A DNA stretch of 64,000 bases from NCBI RefSeq assembly GCF_902806685.2, contig NC_048545.1:15585926-15649925 (forward strand), given 5' to 3'. The notes beneath the pieces are model-generated. The model did no database searches. It was not told where the DNA came from and saw only the letters and a program-made list of their open reading frames with translations. The position numbers and the translations under genes were made by a program. Position 1 is the stretch's first letter. Each line of letters begins with the position of its first letter. Below are positions 41,611 through 52,285 of this stretch, piece by piece. Source of the stretch: Maniola hyperantus. Its lineage: Eukaryota; Arthropoda; Insecta; Lepidoptera; Nymphalidae.

Positions 41611-42654
41611 TAATTTACTCAGTCGCTATTAATTGTTTCCTTAAAGTTTTTGTAATAGGTACATCCGCAATCATGTATCTAATAGGTATCTACCTACTGT
41701 CAAACCAACCTACATTTCCTAATTGCGTATTTACGTTTTGCGTATTAGCGTTGCGTAATTACTCCCATAACTATACTGTGTGTGTGTAGCCCTTAACTGA
41801 ATATGAATATTCCTTGTTCCTATAGTGTAGTGGAAAGCACGCAAAATCGATATTGTTATTTATGCGCCTGCGTTCTCTATTCATTCACACAAACGTGCAA
41901 TATCTAAATAAGCTGCCAGCCTCCCGCGACAATATATACCTCCACGGAGATCAGATAAGGGGACGCCATTAGACCGGCTGAACATTAGCTAGGCTTTACA
42001 CGCGGCGTGACGCGGACGTGACAGCTGTATGAGCGCAGTGACTAGGCACTGCCGCTACACGCGGGATAACATCTTTGCTACTGTGTACACTACAAGAGAA
42101 ATTTCGCGTCGCACCGCTGGATGGCTGTTTTATTAGAAGCCTAGTTTATTCCCGCGACTTCGTCTGCGGACTAAACAGATTCCAAACCCTGTTTTAGCTA
42201 TAATAACAGATTAAAATATTGCAAGTACTTGAATACCACTTAACTTAGTACATTATACTACGTGTGCGGCGGAAATTAATGAACATCGGCCTTTAGAATG
42301 ACATTTCGGCTTTGTAGAGCGTTGTCTCTGTCACTCATGACGTTCTTCTCTTGCCATCGCCAGATTTACCACGAGGTGTTTTCACCACCTTTCTCACCTT
42401 TTGTCAGCTTTAGCGCTAATTACTTTACTATGCAATATGCTAGCTACACTGTGGTAGGCAGGAGGCAGCATCGCACGTCTCAATAAGCTCTGGTTGAATG
42501 GGTCGGCCAGCACGGAGCGGCGCAGCGCAGTCAATTAACTGACTGACTGAGATGAGCTCCATACAAATCGCAGGCATTGTTCCGCGCCATAACTTGCTAA
42601 TTGAGCTCGCTATGTGCTCACAATGTGCGCCTCACACGGCATCATTACCCGTAC
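41611..42654. other. unassigned DNA
   Basis: No gene. A minimal Helitron 3'-end scrap (CTAG at 42143, CCCGCGACTTCGTCTGCGG) lies near 42143-42176. The 62-residue frame at 42298-42486 is unrecognised. Confidence 0.35.
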
Positions 42655-42796
42655 CTATAGTACGCGACAGGTCGAGATGGCAATCGGGGTATGAGGCGAG
42701 GAGACGCCCTGCACACCCGCACTATACCGCACCGGGTTAGCGCGGGGGCTATGTGGGTGTGCGTCCCGATTGCCATCTCGGTCTGTCGAATACGTA
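42655..42796. mobile_element. GC-rich hairpin element, copy C
   Basis: TATAGTACGCGACAGGTCGA, GATGGCAATCGGGGTATGAG on the left; TCCCGATTGCCATCTCGGTC, TGTCGAATACGTA on the right; inner GCACACCCGCA against GTGGGTGTGC. About 142 bp. Confidence 0.8.
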
Positions 42797-43328
42797 ATAT
42801 TATATGTATACCTAACTATTTAAATTTTGTAATCAAAGACTTTGTACTCACCATCACAAATTAACAGACATTTGAATGATACCTACTACATAAATTATTA
42901 TTTGAATAATTTTATCTTTACAAACTACTCCGTATTCCACGTCATAAGAAATAAGAAACAGTAATAATTACTTACATTGAAAATTAACAAACAATAGTAC
43001 CTACTTAAATGCTGTTTCAAAATATTTGTCGTCTAAATACAAGCGTCATTAACCTTTTGAACCTCTCCAAATATACACCGGAACAAGTGTGTTGCAAGCT
43101 GTTTTACCGTAACATATTCATAAGTGTGTTTCCATTTCATAACTAGTGATTATAGCGATCTTCCGATACTGGCACGTCGCGACGTGCCATCATGGAAATA
43201 CCTAGCTTCTGATAGCTACTTTGGTTTGCACTTGGAGTTGGAATAGATCAATTTGTCACCTTCTTATCACTACAGACAAATTAATCAGAGACTCAAGCTA
43301 TTCTGTCTTACACCACGACACTAAGAGT
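42797..43328. other. unassigned AT-rich DNA with a 20-bp palindrome
   Basis: No gene. TGGCACGTCGCGACGTGCCA at 43170-43189 is a perfect 20-bp palindrome. Confidence 0.4.
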
Positions 43329-43582
43329 GAGATCTATAGAGCGCAATCTGGCTTTGTTTAGACTTAAGTCAGAGTTAAAACGAGACAGAGCTGTAACTCT
43401 CACATAAATCTGTCTCGTTTTAACTCAATCTTAAGTCTGAGCAAAGTCCAAGTGCGCTCTACAGATCTCAGCTCGGGGTTGAGAAACGAGACAGACTTAT
43501 GCCAGCGATATCACGCTGTCTCGTTTTAACAATGACTTAAGTCTGAACAAAGTCAAAGTGCGCTATATTGATTTCAACCTGA
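43329..43582. mobile_element. Fold-back/MITE-like element with three arms
   Basis: Arm 1 (about 43329-43395) has GAGATCTATAGAGCGCAATC, TTTAGACTTAAGTCAGAGTT and AAAACGAGACAGAGC. Arm 2 (about 43406-43470) is its reverse: TCTGTCTCGTTTTAACTCAA, CTTAAGTCTGAGCAAAGTCC, AAGTGCGCTCTACAGATCTC. After a 46-bp spacer containing AAACGAGACAGACTTA, arm 3 (about 43517-43582) repeats arm 2: GTCTCGTTTTAACAATGACT, TAAGTCTGAACAAAGTCAAA, GTGCGCTATATTGATTTC. This is best read as one element followed by a partial, 5'-deleted second copy. Confidence 0.7.
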
Positions 43583-43595
43583 GTATAGTATCTGT

Positions 43596-43870
43596 GGAGG
43601 CGTCAATGACATCAATGTACGCGCGTGACGCGCCTCAGCTCGCGCTAAACGAGTTACCTGTCTGCAGTGTCTGTCTGTCGCCTCCTCCACCCTGATCTAT
43701 ATCACTGCAATAATACTACATGCTCTCAGAAGTAGCGCAGGGTTGTCTATTACATCAATTACGCGAGTGACGCCAGGGATCGCGCTAAACGAGTTGCCTG
43801 TCTGCCGCCATACGACACCTCGCAGCCTGCAGCTGCCTGATGCACTGATCTATATCACTGCATCACACTG
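43596..43870. repeat. diverged tandem duplication, about 145-bp spacing
   Basis: Two segments share the same word order: ATGACATCAATGTACGCGCG / ATTACATCAATTACGCGAG, then TCGCGCTAAACGAGTTACCT / TCGCGCTAAACGAGTTGCCT, GTCTGC, and CTGATCTATATCACTGCA in both. They differ by several indels. No coding potential. Confidence 0.75.
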
Positions 43871-44353
43871 TAATAGTGTAAGACATACTAACGTCCGCTT
43901 CAACTCGGATGTCCTTAGATAGCTTGTAGCTCGGCTTGTATGGGCGAACAAGAATAAGTTTAGTTGCAGAGGACTGATTAATTAGTTTTGACTAAGTATA
44001 GACAAACACTCATCTTGAAGGTTGATGAATGGGATTTCATAGCCGTTGTAGTCCTCTTACAGTACCTACGTATAATACTATAAATTATAATATTCTGTGC
44101 TTATAGCCCATAGCCAGATAACCAATCTCTTGGTCGTTTCTGCATTACTGGCAGAAGAAGAAAATAAATAGAAACTACTCTTGTGCTTTGCTCATCATAG
44201 TAAGAGTCACGCTCAAATTTAGGTTTTCATAAAAAAATCTTGTCTCTCATTTATTTGCTCACTGAATTTTTTGAAAATAAATGTGACGATCTGAAAATCA
44301 TAACAAACTAGATACTTAGCTAACAAAGTTCCATCACAACAACTATGCATTAA
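43871..44353. other. unassigned AT-rich DNA
   Basis: No feature recognised. Confidence 0.3.
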
Positions 44354-44780
44354 ATATAAAAAACCGGCCAAGTGCGAGTCAGGCTCGCGCAATGAAGGTT
44401 CCGTACTACAGTCGTATTTTTTCGACATTTTGCACGATAATTCAAAAACTATGATGCATAAAAATAAATAAAAATCTGTTTTAGAATGTACAGGTACAGA
44501 CCTTTCATATGATACCCCACTTGATATAGTCACTCACTTCGAAAGTTGAAAATACTAATTATTAGTTCATGACCACAATTAAATTTTTTTTGTGTGATCT
44601 AACCCTAAATTCACGGTTTTCAGATTTTTCCCCAAATGTTAGCTATAAGATCTACCTACCTGCCAAATTTCATGATTCTAGGGCAACGGGAAGTACCCTG
44701 TAGGTTTCTTGACAGACAGACAGACAACAAAGTGATCCTATAAGGGTTCCGTTTTTCCTTTTGAGGTCGGAACCCTAAAA
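44354..44780 (+). mobile_element. GGTTCCGTA interspersed repeat, longest copy
   Basis: Left end AAAAAACCGGCCAAGTGCGA, GTCAGGCTCGCGC and GGTTCCGTACTACAGTCGTA; middle AGACCTTTCATATGATACCC and CCAAATTTCATGATTCTAGG; then GACAGACAGACAGACAACAA and a right end AGGGTTCCGTTTTTCCTTTT, GAGGTCGGAACCCT, forming a 9-bp stem (AGGGTTCCG/CGGAACCCT). About 427 bp, with no coding capacity. The family recurs in pieces at 8981, 14653, 19338, 29036 and 56868. I know this as a common type of lepidopteran repeat but cannot assign its class. Confidence 0.75.
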
Positions 44781-46295
44781 ATCAAGCATAACTGTGTTGA
44801 ACCCTACTCCTACCAATATTATATTATTGTGTAATTTACATGAAGCCACTCTATCCTCAATTTAGTCAATTACTGTGATTATGCAATGCATTCCTGCCTC
44901 CTGGCCTTCCTCGCATTCCCCCCACGCTTGCGAGTCTGTGCTCGCGCCTGCTGCCTGCACCACACGAGTAGATATTCCTACTCTATACCTATGATAACTG
45001 ACACAAGACACATTACCTAATCTAATTCACATTGCCACTTCTTAATACTACCTACGTGCACATTCCTGACTAATGTACATAATAAACTGATATTTTGATC
45101 TTTAATCATTCTTGATTCCGGACTAATGGTGGATTCAAATACTTAAAATTTAAATAAAAATATTTTTACTTCTATTGTTTTTTTTGCTAATTTTTATGTT
45201 GTATAATTTTACTTAAAATATCCCACGTATGTACTTGAAATACTATTATAAAGGACAGAAACATAATAAGTGCTATGTTGATCCAATCAATATTTAAGTT
45301 TACTCAAATTTCAACATTTATTCCAATATAATATTATGCAGATTTCCTAAACATATTTCCTTCATTGTACAAATACCTACTTTAGCAAATAAGTTTCCAT
45401 AGATGTATCCCTGCTGGTGCTGGAGTTATATCCGCGACCCTTCAGTAAGAGTCCACGTTCTATGTTAGTGAACATGCTCTAGTAGTCAGAAGAGATAATC
45501 AGACAGTCTGTTCAAAAACACAAGAGACGCATTAAATCACAGCCTCTAAGTCACAGGACACACAGGTGCACCTCACTTTCTGACGAGACAATCGTTTTGG
45601 AAGCCATTCACCCGCACGGAGCTCGGGGAGAAGTGAACACACGATTCAAGACAGATATAGGAGTAGCTAAAGATTGTGAACTCATCACCGCGCAAATATT
45701 TAATAACGTGACGCTATTGCTAAATGCTAGAAATATTATATTGGTTTTTATGTCTGCTAATATACAGAACATTACATCCGCAGTCATAAACTTTATATCC
45801 GCATCAATAAATATTCGACTGCGGATATAATGTTCCGGGTTTGAGTCCTGGTCAAGGTAAGAAAAAGGTTTTTTTCGTACCTAGAATAATTAATAGCATT
45901 TGAAGTTGGCCGTTTGTCCATTTTCAGTCGTGTTCAATTGCCGATAAATCGGACAGTTACGGATTACCTAGAAGCCCCTCTAGGTACGTAGATGGCTGGC
46001 CCCTACTGAGGTTGGCCGCCGTCGCCGACATTCGATCAAGAAGATATTATTAAAGACTACAGATACCGTTTCTATCACGTTACCTACAATTCCGTGGCAG
46101 TAAGCTAGACTCCGAGGTGAGAGGTGAAGGCGGTAATGCGTTTAGTGCGAGCGACTAATTGACTCGCCAGGTGTTATACGGAACACTGTCTGAGTAGTCG
46201 CCACACAGCTTTATGATGTATGACAGATATTAACAGACTACCATCAGACGGATAATATGATTTATAACTATTATAAAGAGAATTTAGGTTTTTAC
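44781..46295. other. unassigned DNA with a 19-bp inverted repeat
   Basis: No gene. Fold-back at 45767-45835 (listed separately). GGGTTTGAGTCCTGG near 45838-45852 resembles a B box but no A box is visible. Confidence 0.35.
45767..45835. repeat. 19-bp inverted repeat, one mismatch
   Basis: GAACATTACATCCGCAGTC (45767-45785) pairs with GACTGCGGATATAATGTTC (45817-45835) with one mismatch; the loop repeats part of the arm (TATATCCGCA). Possibly a fold-back element scar. Confidence 0.85.
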
Positions 46296-46440
46296 AAAAT
46301 CTGTGGGAACTCTGATTTTTCGGGATGAAAAAAATGTTACCTATTGCACCTACCTTATTCATCCACGTGGGTTTAGGTCTGGGGTTTTCAAGTATATCCC
46401 GGGGGAACTCTTTGATTTTCCGGGATAAAATATATAGCTG
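46296..46440 (-). mobile_element. Helitron-like fragments, partly duplicated
   Basis: TCTGTGGGAACTCTGATTTT, TCGGGATGAAAAAAATG, then again CCACGTGGGTTTAGGTCTGG and CCGGGGGAACTCTTTGATTT, TCCGGGATAAAATA: two overlapping pieces of the same Helitron region in tandem. Both termini absent. Confidence 0.6.
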
Positions 46441-46462
46441 TGTCAGTACATGTGTGAGTACT

Positions 46463-46499
46463 TACATGATCTGTAGTGTGCTACACTACAGATCATGTA
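46463..46499. repeat. perfect 17-bp fold-back, 3-nt loop
   Basis: TACATGATCTGTAGTGT (46463-46479) is exactly complementary in reverse to ACACTACAGATCATGTA (46483-46499), with loop GCT. Confidence 0.93.
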
Positions 46500-46532
46500 C
46501 TCTGTTTTAGCTGTATCGACCTACATTATGTT

Positions 46533-46622
46533 TACTGCTGGACATCATTTATTCTCTTAGGGATTTCCACTCGCCACAGTCTCGCGCCGCCTGAATCCAA
46601 CTGCTCCCTGCGACTGCGGATT
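46533..46622 (-). mobile_element. LINE 3' fragment (RTE-like)
   Basis: TTACTGCTGGACATCATTTA, TTCTCTTAGGGATTTCCACT, CGCCGCCTGAATCCAACTGC and TCCCTGCGACTGCGG: the reverse of the RTE-like 3' end without its GATGAT tail. Confidence 0.65.
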
Positions 46623-46810
46623 TCATGAGCAAATAATAAGGCACAAATATCTCTAATAGATTTCCATGCAGAAACTAATAATATCTTATTGCTAAATGAC
46701 TAGCCTATTGGGTGAAAGGATTTAGATAATACTGTCACAATATAAACCACCACTTTATAACAATTTGTAGTGCAGTTAGTTAGTCCCGTTACATTAACAC
46801 GCTGCCTGTT

Positions 46811-47494
46811 CACAGCCTAGCGAGTGCAGCAGTAAAGTTAGCACGAGACACAGCCTAGCGAGTGCAGCAGTAAAGTTAGCACGAGACACAGCCTAGCGAG
46901 TGCAGCAGTAAAGTTAGCACGAGACACAGCCTAGCGAGTGCAGCAGTAAAGTTAGCACGAGACACAGCCTAGCGAGTGCAGCAGTAAAGTTAGCACGAGA
47001 CACAGCCTAGCGAGTGCAGCAGTAAAGTTAGCACGAGACACAGCCTAGCGAGTGCAGCAGTAAAGTTAGCACGAGACACAGCCTAGCGAGTGCAGCAGTG
47101 AAGTTAGCACGAGACACAGCCTAGCGAGTGCAGCAGTAAAGTTAGCACGAGACACAGCCTAGCGAGTGCAGCAGTGAAGTTAGCACGAGACACAGCCTAG
47201 CGAGTGCAGCAGTGAAGTTAGCACGAGACACAGCCTAGCGAGTGCAGCAGTAAAGTTAGCACGAGACACAGCCTAGCGAGTGCAGCAGTGAAGTTAGCAC
47301 GAGACACAGCCTAGCGAGTGCAGCAGTGAAGTTAGCACGAGACACAGCCTAGCGAGTGCAGCAGTAAAGTTAGCACGAGACACAGCCTAGCGAGTGCAGC
47401 AGTAAAGTTAGCACGAGACACAGCCTAGCGAGTGCAGCAGTAAAGTTAGCACGAGACACAGCCTAGCGAGTGCAGCAGTAAAGTTAGCACGAGA
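46811..47494. repeat. 38-bp minisatellite, 18 copies
   Basis: Exactly eighteen 38-bp units, each CACAGCCTAGCGAGTGCAGC followed by AGTRAAGTTAGCACGAGA. The only variable site seen is R: copies 1-7 A, 8 G, 9 A, 10-11 G, 12 A, 13-14 G, 15-18 A. The unit is GC-rich relative to its flanks and has no long open frame. Left flank GCTGCCTGTT, right flank CACTGACGCGGCC. Confidence 0.98.
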
Positions 47495-48526
47495 CACTGA
47501 CGCGGCCGGGGCCTGCTAATTGCTCCGCGACTTGTTATAATAGAGGGGCTACTGGCTATTTCAGTGTTTTCATTGAGCTGAAACACCACGCTTTAGTCGG
47601 TGTAGAATACTAATAGGTGCGTTCTAATTGCCTCGATCATTTGCCATGTTTAACAGAGACTAGTACCTATATTTGCAAAACTCTGTTATTTAGTGTGCCT
47701 ACTAATAACAACACGTATACTCGTACATACATAAATTTAACAATCCATAGAAAAACATACTTCACGAGCAGTACACATAAAGTCGACACTGTTCTGCTTA
47801 CATTATTCTATTCTATTACTGGATTCATTCAATCTTCGCGATTGAAATATTTGCTTCCATCCAATGCTCCCATCTCAGACCGAATTAACACTTACACCAG
47901 TAAACTAAGATCAAGGTTTTGCATCTTAAACTGCATCATTATCAGAAAAAAAACATTAAACTAAACAACAAAAACACCTCCATTTCAACTCCCATCCCTG
48001 TCATCTAAATCACTCGCATAAAGGAAATACGAAGCTGAATAGAACTAGAACGAACGCATTGACATCTCGAGACAGACCGACGGGTCCAGGTGGCATTACC
48101 ATATTAGAGTACAGACAAGAGATGTTGCAATGCGGCCCTCATGAACCAGGAGCGGGCGGAAAGTTTTGATGAAGTGCTTGATAATAATTTTATAATGTAC
48201 TTTGGTGCATCTACCGTAATAGAATAACCAACCTAAATCTTGTTTTCAAACTAGGCTAGCACTATACCTACCGCATTTCGCATTATACGAGTGATTGACC
48301 TGCTGGTCACTATTTTGGTTTATTCGAACCACCTATCGAACAGTTACAGTGTGACGATTGGAACCATGTTGGATGATCTGACACTCTCTCCCTATTAGCT
48401 AGTACAATTACAGCTAAGAATATAATATAGAAGAAAAGTAGAATTACAATATTTGTCAATGTAACTATGTGGTTTCACAACTTTCGAGCTAAACGTAAAC
48501 GTAGACGTAGAGAGTGACATTATGAT
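47495..48526. other. unassigned DNA
   Basis: No gene. The 115-residue Thr/Ser/Tyr-rich open frame at 47617-47964 has no recognisable family and is what AT-rich DNA gives by chance. Confidence 0.35.
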
Positions 48527-48630
48527 AGGCTCGTGAGTCGTGGTTAAGAAGTCAGCCTGTTTCCTATTCTGGAGGACAGGGGCTCTATCCCGGACACGCA
48601 CCTCTAACTTTCCGGAGTTTAGCCACCAGC
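48527..48630 (+). mobile_element. SINE family 1, 3'-truncated
   Basis: GGCTCGTGAGTCGTGGTTAA, GCCTGTTTCCTATTCTGGAG, GGGGCTCTATCCCGGACACG (degenerate B box) and CTAACTTTCCGGAGTTTAGC. Stops before the body. Confidence 0.7.
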
Positions 48631-49663
48631 TCTCGGTGTGTGAGCACAATGGCCAGTAAAACACAATTAGCACGCATTTCGTTATTCGCAGTCACGCGGC
48701 TCTCGTTACCGTGCGTCATCAGACAGACACACAGACACACAGTGTTTAGTGTCGTATACTGGCACTGGTATAGCTGGTCGATAACTTGGCTGTCTTTGGC
48801 TGCATACCATAAGGACGGATAATATACCTACTTCGTTTAAGTATATCATTTGTATTCTATGGAGATAATAATGACTTTTTGAAATTAAAAATTCTTTCAG
48901 TGATAGTAACATAGAACGAGTTTTCAGAATAGGATCATTAGTTCCGGAGGTTATTTATCTGAATGCTCTCACAAACTAACTTTTACGTATTTCTAACATT
49001 ACTTTAAAATGATGTTTATATATTATTCAAGAAAGTGTTAGAAGAGAGATAGTCTACAACATAACAAAACTAGGTTTCAATAATAATAATTAATCAGAAG
49101 CAGCTAATGCCTGCGATTTTGTTAGCGTGAATAAGGGTTTTTCAAAATCTTTCAAAGGATAATAATTAACATTTTGCTCTTTTAAACATTATGTCAATTT
49201 TTTGGTTAGGCAGTACTCGTTTTTGGTTCAAGATATTTGTTACTGACCTATTCTACGATTGAAATAGGTACCTACACAGTTATTTTCAATGTAGCAAAAT
49301 GTTGAGCTACATGTTTAGTGGTCTCCCTGCATCCCACAGTCGATGTTGGTGCGTCGCGCGTCGGTCGTCGCGCGTCGGTCGGCCATTGATTTCGCTCACA
49401 GTTGCATAAATTCTCACGACAATCGAATCATTCAAATATGGCCAATTTCATTTTGGGGATGCCGAAATGCCGCTAATTTACTGCAATCATTTCATGAACA
49501 GCTTTAGAATTTAATAGTTTATATTCCGACTATGAATATGTTAAAATACGAGCTAATTCTAATAATGAAAGCTCTATTTCCACTGAATTACATTATTAAA
49601 TTAATTAGAAGATAAATGAATCAATGTTTGGAAAACGAAAGAAGGCTGGTATTGGTTTATAAA
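48631..49663. other. unassigned DNA
   Basis: No gene. Short (CAGACACA)n run near 48721-48743; GCGTCGCGCGTCGGTC repeated twice near 49350-49382. Confidence 0.35.
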
Positions 49664-49885
49664 CATCATCATCATCACCAGAGCACGTCTCTCCTCTCAG
49701 AGTGAGAAGAGGCTGGCCGTGGTCCACCACCCTGGCCACTTATTTACACAACTTTGAGAACATTATGAAGAAATCTCTGGCATGCAGGTTCCTCACGATG
49801 TTCTCCATTTACCGTTAAAGCACATAGCTCTACCCATCGCTCGCTGATCGACTCTGAGCTTTCTTATGAGGCCCACAAGTAGTTA
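49664..49885 (-). mobile_element. Chimeric SINE family 1 / RTE-like LINE fragment
   Basis: 49664-49823 is the SINE 3' half in reverse: CATCATCATCATCACCAGAG, GAGTGAGAAGAGGCTGGCCG, TTTGAGAACATTATGAAG, GCATGCAGGTTCCTCACGAT and CCGTTAAAGCA. Without a gap it switches to CATAGCTCTACCCATCGCTC, GCTGATCGACTCTGAGCTTT and CTTATGAGGCCCAC, which are RTE-like LINE words (compare 24250-24295). Confidence 0.7.
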
Positions 49886-50508
49886 GCGACTTCTCATTCT
49901 TTTTTTTAATTTCTAGATATTATAACATTATTTTATAATTTTAAGATAAAGTTTTCGTAATTTATGAAGTAGTTATTTTGTTTTTGTAGAAACTTCTAAA
50001 TTTAGCCAATTTTCTTAAGGAAAATTCCTTTTAACATTCCTAAGTTAGTCTAAGTAGGTAATCACCTACAAAGAACTCTGAATTATCGAACATTTCAAAT
50101 TGAAAGAGGGGACAACGGGAATGAATCGCATCACGTGCCCGCATCAGGCATTCCCGCGGCGTCGCTCGTCTCCCGAAATCAGTAAAATAGTGGCGTTTGT
50201 TGGGCTCGTTTAAAATTCAAGCGTCAGACGCGAGCACAATCCTGAAAGGAGCGTTTCTTTTTATGGGGGTCACTTGGGTAAATAACGCGTCTTCATCGCC
50301 GCCTCGCATGCGGCGCACGTACCGAGTACCGACGTCCCCTGCTCTGGACACTTTGAATATTCCGCTGCATCTTCCGAGTTCCGATACCGACAATTGTGAT
50401 CCTAAGTACGGCTCTCATATTTACGAAATATTTTCTTATTCCAATTGCGTTGTTGCTCTACGCAATAAGTATAGAAATGGTGTCAAAAAGCTCGAAATAT
50501 TGCTGATG
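49886..50508. other. unassigned DNA
   Basis: No gene. The 108-residue frame at 50197-50523 ends inside a minus-strand LINE fragment and has no known family. Confidence 0.35.
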
Positions 50509-50800
50509 GACATCCATTGCTAGATATAGGTCTCTTGTAGGGACTTCCACATCCACACCCCTGAATCCAGTCTCCAGTGGAAGGTTTTCCAACGCTGCGC
50601 TTTCTGGATCATTTAATTTATATCATCTTGGGACCCCATCGTCTATCGGTTTTTGAACTACATTGTGCCCTGTCCATTGCCACTTCAGCTTCGTTACCCG
50701 CTGAGCTATATCGCTTACTCTGGGTCTTCTACGAATCTCCATATTTATGATTTGATCACGTAGAGGAACTTCAAGACTCTCACACTTATGAGACCCATTA
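50509..50800 (-). mobile_element. LINE 3' end (RTE-like)
   Basis: GACATCCATTGCTAGATATA, GGTCTCTTGTAGGGACTTCC, CCAACGCTGCGCTTTCTGGA, CCTGTCCATTGCCACTTCAG and TTTGATCACGTAGAGGAACT. About 290 bp, no tail, no open frame. Confidence 0.75.
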
Positions 50801-50847
50801 GTTAGCGATCACCTTGGATCCATAATGATGCCTAACTTAAAAACTTT

Positions 50848-50917
50848 CATCATGATCAACCAATCGCCGGCTCCCTACAGAACACGGGTCTCGGCTTAGA
50901 GTGAGAAGGGTTAAAAA
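50848..50917 (-). mobile_element. SINE family 1, tail fragment
   Basis: CATCATGATCAACCAATCGC, CGGCTCCCTACAGAACACGG, GTCTCGGCTTAGAGTGAGAA and GGGTT: the reverse of the SINE's last 70 bp. Confidence 0.7.
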
Positions 50918-51860
50918 ACTTTAATTTTCAAAAACACTGGTTTTTAATACAAGTTGACCCGCGTTAACCGTTACACTAAACTAGAGTGAACTGCCTAAGC
51001 TCTACTTCCCCCGACTTAGTTTGAACGGGAATGTCAAGACAATCTCGTGCAGCTACCAAGCATTTCATTTTAAATTTAAAAACTCGATTTGAATTAAAAT
51101 TAACTTCGCATTTTAGTTCTTTGAAGAGGATATGACTGCAGATGAAATCACGGATGTTATCTCGAGAATTAAAAAGTTACGTCGTTGGAATTGTTGTGTT
51201 TTTAGAAGAGTAATTACGGAAAGTCGGAACAGATGTGCGAGTGGTGGCGCAGTCGACGGATATCAAAGATGCATTACCGGACGGAAGCGAATATCTTATT
51301 TTAAAAAAAAAATCTTAATTCTGTACGGGAGCGGTGTGTCTGTGTAGGCTTGACCGCAATCTCTTCCGAGCGGTTGTCTTGCTCGGTGGCGCCAGCCGAG
51401 GCACTTCTATTAATAAAGTGCAAATTCCTAAACACTCCGTTTGTGCGAGTATTGTCGGCGGTACATTTCCACGCTACGAGGCTAATTATTTTTTTGGTAC
51501 ATTTACATATCAGTCCTTACCTCATCTTGGTGGGATGCTGGACGTTACCTAACACCTTGTATAACGGTTAGGGTTTGTATTCAGTTTCACCGCTGTACTT
51601 GTGCGTGAATCACAATTTGTCCCGCAATCATACTCCTCTCACATTGGCATGCAGGCCGTGTCGCGTCGCGCTAATATTTCACTCGCCCCCGCCCTCAGGG
51701 GTCAGCGGTTGCGTCCCATCGAATGATATTCAGAACGAATTTTGTTTACTCGACATGCCATGCATTCGTAGTTTTGAGGTTCTGTAGTGAACAACAAACC
51801 TTTATAGTTTAACCATTTCCGATCACCCGAGACTTCTCTCAGTGACTCAAAACTGTAATT
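50918..51860. other. unassigned DNA
   Basis: No gene. Several overlapping short frames (51132-51787) without recognisable family. Confidence 0.35.
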
Positions 51861-52075
51861 CATCATTGTCAACCGATATACGTCCACTGCTGGACATGTT
51901 TGTTGTAGGGATTTCCACTAGCCACGGGCTTGCGGCGCTGAATCCAGCGGCTCCCTGCGACTGGTTTGATGTCGTCCGTCCACCTTCCAACGCTGCGCTT
52001 CCTGGTGCGAGATCGCTATTCTAGCACATTGGGACCTCAAAGTCTAGTTTTTAGAACTATGTGCCTTGTAATTAG
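51861..52075 (-). mobile_element. LINE 3' end (RTE-like)
   Basis: TTCATCATTGTCAACCGATA, TACGTCCACTGCTGGACATG, GTAGGGATTTCCACTAGCCA, GCTCCCTGCGACTGGTTTGA and CCAACGCTGCGCTTCCTGGT, ending GAACTATGTGCCTTGTAATT. A stretch coding for the linker before RWTDD is deleted. Confidence 0.75.
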
Positions 52076-52221
52076 ACTTGAATGGTGGTAAATATTGTTC
52101 ATAAAAATTTTTTTGGCTAAATTGGGGACGAATTTTTTTTCCGTCTATCTTATGGTGGGGGGACTCGTTGGATAAGTTTTGAAGAATATGGCGGATATGT
52201 GAAAGAAAATGATTTCACTCC

Positions 52222-52285
52222 ATCAACCTGTATGTGTCCACTGCTGGACATAGGGCTTTCCAAGAGCGCGCCACAAGAGAAAGAC
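52222..52285 (-). mobile_element. LINE 3' scrap of another family
   Basis: CATCAACCTGTATGTGTCCA, CTGCTGGACATAGGGCTTTC and CAAGAGCGCGCCACAAGAG. The CACTGCTGGACATAG word is shared with the RTE-like ends, but what follows (GGGCTTTCCAAGAGCGC) differs. Confidence 0.5.

Noticed and set aside
46811..47494. CRISPR array
   Set aside because: The units are contiguous 38-bp repeats without unique spacers, in eukaryotic DNA.
47617..47964. 115-residue Thr/Tyr-rich open frame
   Set aside because: Composition is that of AT-rich DNA; no motif.
50197..50523. 108-residue open frame as a gene
   Set aside because: Runs into the 3' end of a minus-strand LINE; no family resemblance.
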